Positions 45,778 through 56,535 of a DNA stretch of 61,053 bases are shown piece by piece (position 1 is the stretch's first letter; each line of letters begins with the position of its first letter). Source of the stretch: an uncultured Collinsella sp. (GTDB lineage: Bacteria; Actinomycetota; Coriobacteriia; Coriobacteriales; Coriobacteriaceae); NCBI GenBank assembly GCA_900551365.1, contig URVZ01000003.1:1-61053 (forward strand), written 5' to 3'. The position numbers and the translations under genes are program-made. The notes under the pieces were generated by a model. The model saw nothing but the letters and a program-made list of their open reading frames with translations, searched no databases and was not told where the DNA came from.

Positions 45778-46335
45778 CGAGGCACCCTCCCCTACGCCTG
45801 GCAACGCGTCAAGCCGCTTTCACATCCAGCCAGAGTATACGGCGCATGGGATCCCCGTTTTGGTGCACCAAGCACCCCAATGCACCCACCCTACGCTGTC
45901 TGCCTCTTCGTTTTGTATAAATTACGGTACAGATTGTATATATTTACGGGATACCGCCGTGTTCTCCCGAGGTACCCCATCCTGGCCCGTGCAAAAAACG
46001 GAGTATTCTGCAACGTGACCGCGCCAGCAATACCCCGAGCGGGCAAACCTTTAGGGCGCTGCGTCATTTTGGGTTCCGACATGGCGAGAATGACGCGCCC
46101 CTGCTCCGGAAAACGACGAAATCTGACTCAGAACGCTCGCTAGGGATATCCGAAAGCCACCGTTGGCGACGTCAAATCATATGCAGACAACTCGAACTGC
46201 AGAATACTCCAAAAAATGCACGGCGCACCCCATGGGACCCATTGCCGCATGGTAGGAAACAGGCCCACGGCATCCTCTAGATGCATTCCCGAGGAAATCA
46301 CATTTGAACTAGCGATCGGATACGGCAAACAAAAA
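45778..46335. other. Gene-free region holding repeat element C2
   Basis: Contains the EFR1 upstream region (AT-rich near 45911-45950) and the 233-bp element C2 at 45989-46221. Two short frames were judged spurious. No promoter for the helicase side is needed because that gene reads toward this region. Confidence 0.65.
45989..46221. repeat. 233-bp element with terminal inverted repeats (C2)
   Basis: Left end GTGCAAAAAACGGAGTATTC (45989); right end (46198-46221) in reverse GTGCATTTTTTGGAGTATTC; the 24-bp arms match at nearly all positions. Same length as C1 and the same distance (about 211 bases) from the start codon of the gene to its left. Confidence 0.82.
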
Positions 46336-46363
46336 GGGCCCCGAGCGTAGTTGCTCGGGGCCC
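46336..46363 (-). terminator. Terminator of the DEAD-box helicase gene
   Basis: An 11-bp stem (GGGCCCCGAGC with GCTCGGGGCCC) followed on the minus strand by TTTTTGTTT, 35 bases past the stop. Confidence 0.93.
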
Positions 46364-46397
46364 TTGGTTCACCTCGCTCTAGCGGGCGATGCGTATG

Positions 46398-48647
<2,250 letters not shown>

Positions 48648-49235
48648 ATGTTGTTGTTCCTTATCTGCACGCGTCATGAGCGCGGCATGCGGCCGCGCGG
48701 GCGTGCTTGGTAGTGCGCTAATACATACAAAAACGGGTGCGCACAGAGAGGACGTTGCTCAGCACGCTGGCGATCGCTTTGGCAGCCCTATCACGCGCCG
48801 TCCAGACGCAGCAGCTCTAAGCAATGGAGCAGATTCGCCGCGGGTTAGTATACCCGTACTCCGTATGCCCCCACGTAAACCACAGATGACGAGGCGGACG
48901 GGGCGGGCCTGGCTGATTGTCTCAATCTGTAACATCTACAGGGCAAATCTTCCTCTACGTGTTACAGATCGAGACAAACGGTCGACACGGCTCACAAACG
49001 TCTCAATCTGTAACAGATGCAGGGCAAAACCGGGTCCAAATGTTACAGAACAAGACAGAGGGGGATTTCCGTCCAGTCCAAACCAAATCTCTCAGTCTTC
49101 CTGCAATTTCGAACATGTGGCCTATAATGTTGCTTTGGTTACGCTGTATATTGCGCAGCCATTTAATACGTCGCCCACCGGGAGCCATTAATTCCTATCG
49201 CCATATTGGCTAGGAAGCAATCAAAGGAGGTATCC
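48648..49235. other. Gene-free region with a family A doublet
   Basis: Upstream region of the helicase on the left and of the FHA gene on the right. The 138-bp doublet lies at 48919-49056. CCTATAATG near 49122 gives a -10-like TATAAT facing the FHA gene. No coding frame was accepted. Confidence 0.65.
48919..49056. repeat. Family A doublet 1 (two 57-bp palindromes)
   Basis: Units 48919-48975 and 49000-49056 each begin GTCTCAATCTGTAACA and end in its inverse (TGTTACAGATCGAGAC; second TGTTACAGAACAAGAC), with 25-base loops. The gap is 24 bases and contains CGGTCGAC. Confidence 0.95.
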
Positions 49236-50198
49236 GTGGCAGCAGAGACACCTTGCTCGGTCCTCTATAACGATATTCGCTCGTTCGGCGGTCTTAAACA
49301 TCTCGAGATCGCCCGAGTGCTCATCAATGGAAACTCTTATCTCGGCAGTACCCTGCTCGAGAAATGCTCTTCCAACCGCTCGTATCTCACCCGTTACATC
49401 GTCCATCGCGAGCCTGACCAGTGCGCGCCCGCCATCTACAGCGACTTTGCCGTCACCACGCTCAATCTTTCCGCGGCAATCTGCAGCAAGCTCGGCGGCG
49501 GCGAGTCCGCCTATCAGGCAATCGCCGAGCACTATCGCGGCCCGGCCGCCAACGAAATGATGTCGGCTCTCGCCAGCTACAAGCTGGACAGCCGCCTATA
49601 TGCAAATGCCCTCAATCACATCGACAACTTTGACGGCAATGCCGTGCGCGAGAAGAGTACGCTTTACCTTATGCTCTTTGTGGCAACGGGGGCGCTCGCT
49701 GACCCCATCCAAGGCGTGGCCACCGTCGAGCGCTTTTGCGACAGCAAGACAGGCGGGCACTTTGGCACCACCGAAACTACCGTCGGACGTGGCTTTATGG
49801 GCAACCTGGAGCAGCCGCGCACCGTCGCCCCCAACCTCGGTCTGCTCAGGACACATGCCGACAACTGCGTCGACATGCAAATCCATCCCCTCACACGCGA
49901 TCCGCGCGGCACCGTGATTGGTTCTTTGCCCAAAACCTCGCCCAGCATCACCGATGTGGGCGCCGACGCATCGCGCGAGCATCTTCGCATTTGGCTTGAG
50001 GGTGAGCACTGGTACGCCCAGGGCCTTGGATCGACCAACGGCACAGTGCTCGAATCGGGCGCGGGCAACGGCGATATTGTGATTGAGCCGCCGCGCGACC
50101 AACGCGAGCCCGGCAAGATCTATCCCCCGGTGGAAATCGAAAACAGCGACAGGCTCCATCTGGGTCTCTACACGACATTCCTTGTCATTGTGGACTAG
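49236..50198 (+). CDS. FHA-domain protein
   Basis: 320 residues from GTG 49236, five bases after a near-perfect AAAGGAGG. Residues 1-205 are an unrecognised helical domain with no membrane segment. A C-terminal forkhead-associated domain follows (about 225-320): the phosphothreonine-binding signature shows as DASREHLRIW (S-R-x-H) and GLGSTNGTVLES (S-T-N-G-T). It would read proteins phosphorylated on threonine. The next gene is a Ser/Thr kinase in the same direction, 171 bases on, so the two probably form one signalling unit. Confidence 0.9.
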   Translation: MAAETPCSVLYNDIRSFGGLKHLEIARVLINGNSYLGSTLLEKCSSNRSYLTRYIVHREPDQCAPAIYSDFAVTTLNLSAAICSKLGGGESAYQAIAEHYRGPAANEMMSALASYKLDSRLYANALNHIDNFDGNAVREKSTLYLMLFVATGALADPIQGVATVERFCDSKTGGHFGTTETTVGRGFMGNLEQPRTVAPNLGLLRTHADNCVDMQIHPLTRDPRGTVIGSLPKTSPSITDVGADASREHLRIWLEGEHWYAQGLGSTNGTVLESGAGNGDIVIEPPRDQREPGKIYPPVEIENSDRLHLGLYTTFLVIVD

Positions 50199-50201
50199 CG
50201 C

Positions 50202-50242
50202 GGACGGCGATCGAAAGACGGTCGCCGTCCGTCTTTCGTCTT
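50202..50242 (+). terminator. Possible terminator after the FHA gene
   Basis: GGACGGCGA pairs with TCGCCGTCC (9 bp), then a T/C-rich GTCTTTCGTCTTC. An alternative stem pairs CGAAAGACGG with CCGTCTTTCG in the same stretch, so the two are mutually exclusive. Confidence 0.55.
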
Positions 50243-50276
50243 CTACCTTCTGCGTCGTAAACGACAATACTCAGCG

Positions 50277-50337
50277 GTATACGTGGGCAGTGTGGCTATC
50301 ATGGTACTTTACCGATATCCACACTGCCCACGTATAC
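50277..50337. repeat. Perfect 19-bp palindrome upstream of the kinase
   Basis: GTATACGTGGGCAGTGTGG (50277-50295) pairs with its exact inverse at 50319-50337 around a 23-base loop; total 61 bp. It lies 32 bases before the kinase ATG, so it is in the leader or promoter. No second copy was seen in the window. Confidence 0.93.
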
Positions 50338-50369
50338 GCGCAGCAACCCATGCTAGACAAAGGAACGCC

Positions 50370-52454
50370 ATGGATACTACCGATAGCGCCTATGGCGACA
50401 AATTCATCCGTCTTGACACGTTCGACACCGCCGTGGCGGTCGACCCCAGCGCCGAGGACGACGCCAAGCGTCGGTTTATGACGCTTATTCTCCAGACGGC
50501 CCACCGCAACAACGGCAACATCGGGCACGTGCTGCGCGCGACCAACACGAGCGGCGAGGTCTTTGCCGTCAAGCTGCTCAAGGACAACGCCATCCTTTCC
50601 GACCAGACGCCCGACCGCTCCGCCGAGCAATCGGCCGCGCATCTGGCCAACACCGCCGCACTGTTCGAGGAGTACCGTCATCTGTGTACCGTCTCGCACC
50701 TGCGCGGATTTCCGCGCGTCTATGGCTACGGATCGTGCGAGAACGACCCGCTCATCCTCATGGAGTGGGTCGAGGGCACCTCGCTCAAGCAGGCGCTGCC
50801 CTTGCTTCCGCACGACGCCTCGGGTGGGCTGACCACCCAGATGGTCGCCGCCGTCTGAAACGCCGTGCTTCGTGCGCTCTTGATGACCCAAGGCCTCGTG
50901 AATCCGGTCGTCCATCGCGACCTGTCGCCTGCCAATATCATGTTCCGCACCACCAGCCGAACGCTCGAGCAGCAGATTGCCGATTGCTCCTTTGACCCCT
51001 GCCTCATCGACATGGGCTCCGCGACCATGGCCCTCGGCGACGACACGATCACCCGGCGCGCCGACATCTGGCGCTTTGCCACGCCCGCATACGCCGCGCC
51101 CGAAATGCTCACGCAGGATATCGAAGGCATCGCGGCCCTTCGCCGCTCGCCCGCGATCGACGTCTATGCGCTTTCGAGCATTCTGTACCAGCTCTACAGC
51201 GGTCGCAAACCGTTCGATGTCGAGTCGACGGGTGCCGCGGCGACCGGCTCGTTCTACCTCATAAAGACCAAGACCAAACCGGCGCCGCTCGAGCCGCGCT
51301 GCGAGGGCGACAAAGCGCTTGTCCAGATCATCATGAAAGGCATCTCGGTCGAACAGGGCGATCGCCCTACCGAGCAGCAGATGCTCGAGGTGCTCTCGAC
51401 GTACCTCCCCGCTGCAGAATCTGAGGACCGCGAGGGCGCAGGAGACGAGGCCGCAATTGATATCGATTCTGGCACGCACCTTAAGGTCGACGTCGCCGGC
51501 GAGCGCGCGCGAGAGATCCTGGAGCAGGCCCGTCACGATGCCATGACCCGCCGCCGCTTTGTCATCGGCGGCGTCGTTGCAGCCGTTGCGGGGCTCGGCG
51601 TTATCGGGGCAGCAACCCATGGCTTTGGCATCCCCGACTACCTGGACGGCATCCGCGGTTCGCTTGACGACTACACTTGGGATCAGCTGCAGGAGATTTC
51701 GCTCAAGATTAAGGCCGCCGAGACCCGTAGCGAGGCACGCGAGATTGCCAAGCGCTATCATCTGCTCGACGATGACGGTCATATCCCCTATCCATGCACC
51801 AAGCGCGTGAAGCTCGCCAACGGGCTGGAGGTCGGCGCTCAGCTTGTGGGCATCCGCCACGACGAACTTCTGGACGGGACGGGCAAGGCCGGACTGACGT
51901 TTATGTTCGATGCGGGTATTGCCGAGCGCAACGCTGCGGCTGAACCGCCGAGCGCCGGCTGGGCAGATTGCGAGCTGCGGGAATGGCTCAACGGCGACGG
52001 CCTTAAGCTGCTGCCCAACGAGTTGCGCACACTCATCAAATCTGTCAAAAAGGTCTCGAATAACGTTGGTGCCGCCAACAGTGCGTCGTGTCTGAGCGAG
52101 CTGCCCGCAACCCTTTGGCTGCCCGCCATGGTCGAGCTGTGCGGTACGCAACCGCCCAATTCGTTTGCCAAGGACTTTCACTACCTGGCCGACATCTATA
52201 ACGGCGAGGGCAAGGAGTACCAACTCTTCCGCGAGCTCAAGGCAAGTCCGTATACCACGAACGAGACGTTGGTTCGCCAGTGGAAGGGCAAGGACACCTG
52301 CTGGTGGGAACGAACGGTGAGTCCCGACACATCGGAGAGCGAAGGCACGCTCTATATGAACCGCGTGGGGCACGACGGCGACGTCTTTACGTACGAAACG
52401 CCTGCGGAAAAGCCAAACAAGCTAACCTGTGTGATCCCCGGGTTCTGTATCTAG
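50370..52454 (+). pseudogene. Ser/Thr kinase-DUF6273 protein interrupted by in-frame TGA
   Basis: One frame runs from ATG 50370 (behind AAAGGAACGCC) to 52454, 694 codons, broken only by TGA at 50856-50858 (codon 163). Upstream lies the kinase N-lobe (VFAVKLLKD lysine; Glu in LFEEYRHL; hinge ILMEWVEG). Downstream lies the C-lobe (HRDLSPANIMF; LIDMGSA, a DFG variant; YAAPEM), then a membrane anchor (about 395-417, after TRRRF) and an outer DUF6273 domain with WADCELREWLNGD and LWLPAMVELCG. A Trp codon at this point would fit the helix VAAV-x-NAVLRALL, so a single TGG-to-TGA change is the simplest account. Both halves keep normal codons and no other lesion, so the change is recent, a sequence error, or read through. 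Confidence 0.85.
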
Positions 52455-52496
52455 GCGGCGGGCGTCTTGCCGTGACGGGACCCCTCCCCGGCAATT

Positions 52497-52553
52497 GTCT
52501 CGATCTGTAACAGTTAGAGGTCATTTTCCCTGCTAGATGTTACAGATTGAGAT
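52497..52553. repeat. Family A singleton (57 bp)
   Basis: GTCTCGATCTGTAACA to TGTTACAGATTGAGAT with a 25-base loop. Instead of a second unit 24 bases on, there is a different stem, GGTTGGTTGG (52554-52563) with CCAACCAACC (52577-52586), then a lone half site CATCTGTAAC near 52592. Confidence 0.93.
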
Positions 52554-52628
52554 GGTTGGTTGGAACGGTCCATCGGCCAACCAACCACCCTCATCTGTAA
52601 CGAAATGTCATACATTTCTTTCTGTACT

Positions 52629-52650
52629 GGACACCCCCAGGGGGTATGGG
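52629..52650 (+). promoter_or_regulatory. Likely CsoR operator and copA promoter region
   Basis: ACACCCCCAGGGGGTATGGG is a C/G-tract palindrome of the type bound by CsoR repressors, 55 bases before copA. TATAGT (52653-52658) just after it may be the -10 box. A csoR gene is the third gene of this cluster, supporting copper-induced autoregulation. Confidence 0.7.
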
Positions 52651-52705
52651 TGTATAGTATCGGCAGGTTAACACTTCCAACACCGAACTACAGAAAGGAG
52701 AAGCC

Positions 52706-55048
52706 ATGGCTCAAGATAAGTTCGACGTGGGCGGCATGACGTGCGCCGCCTGCCAGGCACATGTGGACCGTGCCGTGAGCAAGCTCGACGGCGTCCAAAG
52801 CGTCGCGGTCAACCTGCTCGCCGGTTCCATGATGGTCGACTACGACCCCGCGCAGGTCACCCCCGACGATATCTGCACCGCCGTCGACCGCGCGGGTTAT
52901 TCGGCCTCACCCGTCAGCACGGGCACCGATGCCGTCAACTCAAACGGCAGCGCGCAAGCCAGGTCTGGCTCCGCCCATATGGAATCGCCGACCAAAAAGC
53001 TGGAGGCCGCCGCCTCTGCCATGCGCACCCGCCTCATCGTCTCGATCGTATTCCTTGTCCCACTGTTCTACATAGGCATGGGGCACATGCTCGGCTGGCC
53101 GCTACCCGACATCTTCACGGACCACATCCACAGCATGACGCTCGCCCTCACCGAGCTTGTCCTGCTCATCCCCATCGTCTATGTCAACGACGCGTACTTT
53201 ATCAACGGCTTCAAATCACTCGTGCACGGCGCGCCCACCATGGACGCTCTCATCGCTGTCGGCGCCACCGCGTCGATCGCCTGGTCGCTCTATGCCATGT
53301 TTATCATGGCCGACCAGCTGGCCACAGGTCAGGTGCACGAGGCTATGATGACGAGCATGGACAACCTGTATTTTGAGAGCGCCGGCACCATCCTGTCGCT
53401 CGTCACCGCGGGCAAATACCTCGAGACGCGCAGTAAGTCCAAAACCGGCGGCGCCATCGAGGCGCTCATCGATCTGGCGCCCAAGACCGCGACCGTCGTT
53501 GCCGATGACGGCACCGAAACCACCGTCGACGTCGACAGTATCCTTCCCGGCCAGGTTCTGCGTGTGCGCCCCGGCGAGTCTATCCCTGTCGACGGCGTGG
53601 TGCTCGAGGGCGCGTCGGCCGTGGACGAGAGCGCGCTCACCGGCGAGTCCATCCCCGTGGAAAAGACCGCCGGCGACACCGTCAACGCCGCCACGGTCAA
53701 CCGCACCGGATCGTTTACCTTCCGCGCCACGCGCGTGGGCGCCGACACGTCGCTTGCCAAGATCATCCAGCTCGTCGAGGATGCCAACGCCACCAAGGCG
53801 CCTATCGCCCGCCTGGCCGACAAGGTCGCTGGTGCGTTTGTGCCCGTGGTGTTCGTGATCTCGGCCGTGACCTTTGTGGCGTGGATGGCGCTGACCGGCA
53901 GCGTGAACGAGGCGCTCACCTCCGCCGTGGCCGTGTTGGTGATTAGCTGCCCGTGCGCGCTGGGCCTGGCCACGCCCGTCGCCATCATGGTGGGCACCGG
54001 CAAGGGCGCCGAAATGGGCATTCTGTTTAAGAGCGCCGAGGCGCTGGAGAACCTGCGCAGCGTGGGCACCGTGGTGCTCGATAAGACGGGTACCGTCACC
54101 CGCGGCAAGCCTGCCGTGACCGATATCGTGGTGCCCACGCGCGCTGACGGCTCGCCCGCCATGAGCGAAAAGGCGCTGCTCAAGCTGGCCGCCGCACTAG
54201 AGCGCCAGAGTGAGCACCCACTGGCCGAAGCGATTATGGCAGAGTGCGAGACGCGCGGAATCGTCGCACGCATGGTCGAGGACTTTGCCGCCGTGCCCGG
54301 GCGAGGCGTCACGGCGCGCGAGGGGCAGAATGTCATCGCAGCCGGTAACGTTCGTCTGATGAGCGAGCTGGGTATCGTCGTGCCTGCAGGACTCGCGGAG
54401 CGATTTGCCGCCGAGGGCAAGACGCCGCTGTTCTTTGCCAAAAACGGTGAGCTTGCCGGTATCGTCGCCGTGGCCGACGAGGTTAAGGAGACGAGTGCCG
54501 AGGCCGTTACCGCGCTGCGCTCGCTCGGCGTCGATGTGCGCATGCTCACCGGCGACAACCGCGTGACGGCCGAGGCCATCGCCCGCCGCGTGGGACTGAG
54601 CGGCAAACAGGTCATCGCCGACGTCCTGCCCACCGACAAGGAACGCCACGTGCGCGAACTGCAGGATGCGGGCGGCAAGGTCGCCATGGTGGGCGACGGC
54701 ATCAACGACTCCCCCGCCCTGGCGCGCGCCGACGTGGGCCTTGCTATCGGCACCGGCGCCGACATCGCCAAGGAGGGAGCCGACGTGGTACTCATGCGCA
54801 GCGACCTCATGGACGTCGCCCGCGCCATCGAGCTGTCGCGCGCCACGATCCGCAACATCAAGCAGGACCTGTTCTGGGCACTGTTCTACAACGGCATCGG
54901 CATTCCGCTGGCGGCGGGCGTGTTCTTCCCGCTCACCGGATGGCAACTCTCGCCGATGTTTGGCGCCGCGGCCATGAGCCTGTCGAGCGTGTGCGTCGTG
55001 TCCAATGCCCTGCGTTTGAAATCCTTTAAGCCTAAAGTGGCAAAATAG
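52706..55048 (+). CDS. copA: Copper-exporting P1B-type ATPase CopA
   Basis: 780 residues from ATG 52706, behind AAAGGAG. Exports Cu(I) from the cytoplasm. One N-terminal heavy-metal domain (GGMTCAACQAH, C13 and C16), eight membrane segments, actuator TGES, the metal motif CPC in ISCPCALGLA (about 414-420), phosphorylation site DKTGT (about 459-463), HP locus SEHPLAEAI, and MVGDGINDSPAL. C-terminal membrane pair retains the family N and M/S positions (YNGIGIPLAAG; MSLSSVCVVSNALRL). First gene of copA-copZ-csoR, under the likely CsoR site. Confidence 0.97.
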   Translation: MAQDKFDVGGMTCAACQAHVDRAVSKLDGVQSVAVNLLAGSMMVDYDPAQVTPDDICTAVDRAGYSASPVSTGTDAVNSNGSAQARSGSAHMESPTKKLEAAASAMRTRLIVSIVFLVPLFYIGMGHMLGWPLPDIFTDHIHSMTLALTELVLLIPIVYVNDAYFINGFKSLVHGAPTMDALIAVGATASIAWSLYAMFIMADQLATGQVHEAMMTSMDNLYFESAGTILSLVTAGKYLETRSKSKTGGAIEALIDLAPKTATVVADDGTETTVDVDSILPGQVLRVRPGESIPVDGVVLEGASAVDESALTGESIPVEKTAGDTVNAATVNRTGSFTFRATRVGADTSLAKIIQLVEDANATKAPIARLADKVAGAFVPVVFVISAVTFVAWMALTGSVNEALTSAVAVLVISCPCALGLATPVAIMVGTGKGAEMGILFKSAEALENLRSVGTVVLDKTGTVTRGKPAVTDIVVPTRADGSPAMSEKALLKLAAALERQSEHPLAEAIMAECETRGIVARMVEDFAAVPGRGVTAREGQNVIAAGNVRLMSELGIVVPAGLAERFAAEGKTPLFFAKNGELAGIVAVADEVKETSAEAVTALRSLGVDVRMLTGDNRVTAEAIARRVGLSGKQVIADVLPTDKERHVRELQDAGGKVAMVGDGINDSPALARADVGLAIGTGADIAKEGADVVLMRSDLMDVARAIELSRATIRNIKQDLFWALFYNGIGIPLAAGVFFPLTGWQLSPMFGAAAMSLSSVCVVSNALRLKSFKPKVAK

Positions 55049-55195
55049 GCTCACCATTAAGTCCATTTAGAACGGGTTTTCCAAGTGCCCGAGATTGACC
55101 TGAAAGAGGAGCGACGCGTACTTTGGTACGCGAGCGACGGTTTGAAGGTCAAGGTCGGGTGCCTGGGAAAGCCGACACAACAGAGAGGAATACCC

Positions 55196-55417
55196 ATGCG
55201 TTTCACAATTAAGACTTCCGGCCTTATGTGCGGCCACTGCGACGCCACTGTCGAGACGGCGCTGCTCAACGTGGCCGGCGTGACCGACGCCGATGCCGAT
55301 CACGAGACCCAGACCGTCCAGGTGGAGTGCGCCGACACCGTGACCGCCGAGCAGCTCGCCGCCGCCGTCGAGGGCGCCGGCGAGAAGTTCCACGCCCTGT
55401 CCGTGACCGCCGCGTAG
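55196..55417 (+). CDS. copZ: Copper chaperone CopZ-like protein
   Basis: 73 residues from ATG 55196, behind AGAGAGGAA. A single heavy-metal-associated domain with the Cu(I) loop LMCGHC near residue 12, then the beta-alpha-beta pattern (TVETALLNVAGVTDADAD; TVQVECADTVTAEQLAAAVEGAG). It would hand Cu(I) to CopA. Lies 147 bases after copA and upstream of csoR, from which it is separated by a family B palindrome. Confidence 0.93.
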   Translation: MRFTIKTSGLMCGHCDATVETALLNVAGVTDADADHETQTVQVECADTVTAEQLAAAVEGAGEKFHALSVTAA

Positions 55418-55445
55418 CAGGCGCTGCCAACCCAATCCTCAGAAG

Positions 55446-55508
55446 TTGCGGTGAAATACGGACTGTTGAGCCGCCCTAGGCCTTTAAACAGTCCGTATTT
55501 CACCGCAA
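55446..55508. repeat. 63-bp palindromic repeat, family B copy 2
   Basis: Arms 55446-55467 and 55487-55508 (22 bp, perfect), beginning TTGCGGTGAAATACGGAC. Compared with copy 1 at 31026, a G is replaced by C in the left arm and the partner C by G in the right arm, so pairing is kept. It lies between copZ and csoR and may separate their expression. Confidence 0.93.
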
Positions 55509-55552
55509 CTGACGGGGGCATCCGGAAGATCGACCAGAAACGAGGACCCGAC

Positions 55553-55825
55553 ATGATGGCAGACCATAAATCGGTGACCCGCATGCTCAAGACGGCACGC
55601 GGTCAGATCGACGGCATCCTGCGGATGGTCGAGGAGGACCGCTACTGCGTCGATATCTCCACGCAGCTCATGGCCACACAGGCGCTCCTCGCGCGCATTA
55701 ACGCCGACGTGCTCAAGGCGCATATCGAGGGCTGCGTGACTTCGGCAATCGAATCGGGCGACGAAGACCTCAAAGCCGCCAAACTCGCCGAAATCGAACG
55801 CGTCGTCGACAAACTCTCCAAGTAA
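55553..55825 (+). CDS. csoR: CsoR-type copper-sensing repressor
   Basis: 90 residues from ATG 55553 (GAGGA upstream; the second Met at 55556 is also possible). All-helical CsoR/RcnR fold with the Cu(I) ligands C32 (in DRYCVDI), H57 and C61 (in KAHIEGC), the same spacing as CsoR. The conserved Arg/Gln face MLKTARGQIDGILRMVEE is present. It should release the operator before copA when Cu(I) binds. Confidence 0.94.
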   Translation: MMADHKSVTRMLKTARGQIDGILRMVEEDRYCVDISTQLMATQALLARINADVLKAHIEGCVTSAIESGDEDLKAAKLAEIERVVDKLSK

Positions 55826-55835
55826 TTGGGGCATT

Positions 55836-55916
55836 GGGGACAGGTACGTTTGCACCGTCTTGGTATTCCGGGGACAGGTATGTTTGCACCACATTGGTGC
55901 AGATTAACCTGTCCCC
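55836..55916. repeat. Family E repeat cluster
   Basis: GGGGACAGGTACGTTTGCAC (55836) and GGGGACAGGTATGTTTGCAC (55870) are direct copies, and GGTGCA...ACCTGTCCCC (55896-55916) is an inverted copy that can pair with either. Sits between csoR and the zinc-ribbon membrane protein gene. Confidence 0.85.
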
Positions 55917-55971
55917 CTTGCTCTAAATCGGGTATAAAGGCGTGCAGCATATCGAACGAAAGGCAATTTGC

Positions 55972-56445
55972 ATGAATGACTTTATGAAGGGTCGCAATGG
56001 TGCCGATGAACTCACCATCGTGATGGGTTTTGCCGGCATCGTCATCGCGATGATCGGATCGATAGCCCGCATCCAGTGGCTCAGCTGGATTGCCATCGCC
56101 GTAATCGTGATTGGCGTGCTGCGCGGCCTGTCCAAAAATATCGACGCACGTCACAAGGAGAACGAGGCCTTTGTCGCCGCGACTGCAAACGTCCCCTGCC
56201 TGGGCAAATTCGTCGCCAGCTTGGGCGGCGGAACCGCAGCGGCCAGCACCTCACGCGCGGCCGGCACCAGTAAGGAAGACTTTGAGCGTGCCAAGCGCAC
56301 GGCCAAGAAGATGTGGAAGGGCCGCAAGACCACGGCCTATCTCAAGTGCCCCAACTGCGGCCAGATGCTCTCCGTCCCCAAGGGCAAGGGCAAGATCCGC
56401 GTCACCTGCCCCAAGTGCCACGCCAAGATGGAGACGCGCTCCTAG
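55972..56445 (+). CDS. Membrane protein with C-terminal zinc ribbon
   Basis: 157 residues from ATG 55972 behind GAAAGG. Two membrane segments (about 15-32 and 36-53, ELTIVMGFAGIVIAMIG and WLSWIAIAVIVIGVL), a Gly/Ala/Ser linker, a Lys/Arg-rich helix (FERAKRTAKKMWKGRK), then a CPNCG...CPKCH zinc ribbon at the C-terminus in the cytoplasm. It resembles small zinc-ribbon membrane proteins near ATP synthase or envelope genes in Firmicutes, but has no assigned function. TATAAA-like promoter word GGTATAAAGG near 55931. Ends in a strong terminator. Confidence 0.85.
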   Translation: MNDFMKGRNGADELTIVMGFAGIVIAMIGSIARIQWLSWIAIAVIVIGVLRGLSKNIDARHKENEAFVAATANVPCLGKFVASLGGGTAAASTSRAAGTSKEDFERAKRTAKKMWKGRKTTAYLKCPNCGQMLSVPKGKGKIRVTCPKCHAKMETRS

Positions 56446-56466
56446 CCGCCATACCATAGGACAAAT

Positions 56467-56502
56467 AAAAGCCGAGGCCTCGCGCTGAGACCTCGGCTTT
56501 TT
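56467..56502. terminator. Bidirectional terminator
   Basis: AAAGCCGAGG pairs with CCTCGGCTTT, with A-run and T-run on either side, between two convergent genes (stops at 56445 and 56536). Confidence 0.9.
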
Positions 56503-56535
56503 GTATGCGACAACGGAGCTGTCCCTTTGTCACAC

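Noticed and set aside
48919..49056. The repeat doublets as a degenerate CRISPR array
   Set aside because: Repeats alternate in orientation, arms are only 16 bp, arrays never exceed two units, and no cas gene is present.
50856..50858. The kinase TGA as a selenocysteine codon
   Set aside because: No convincing SECIS-like hairpin directly follows, the site is a structural helix position and no redox motif is present; Trp fits best.
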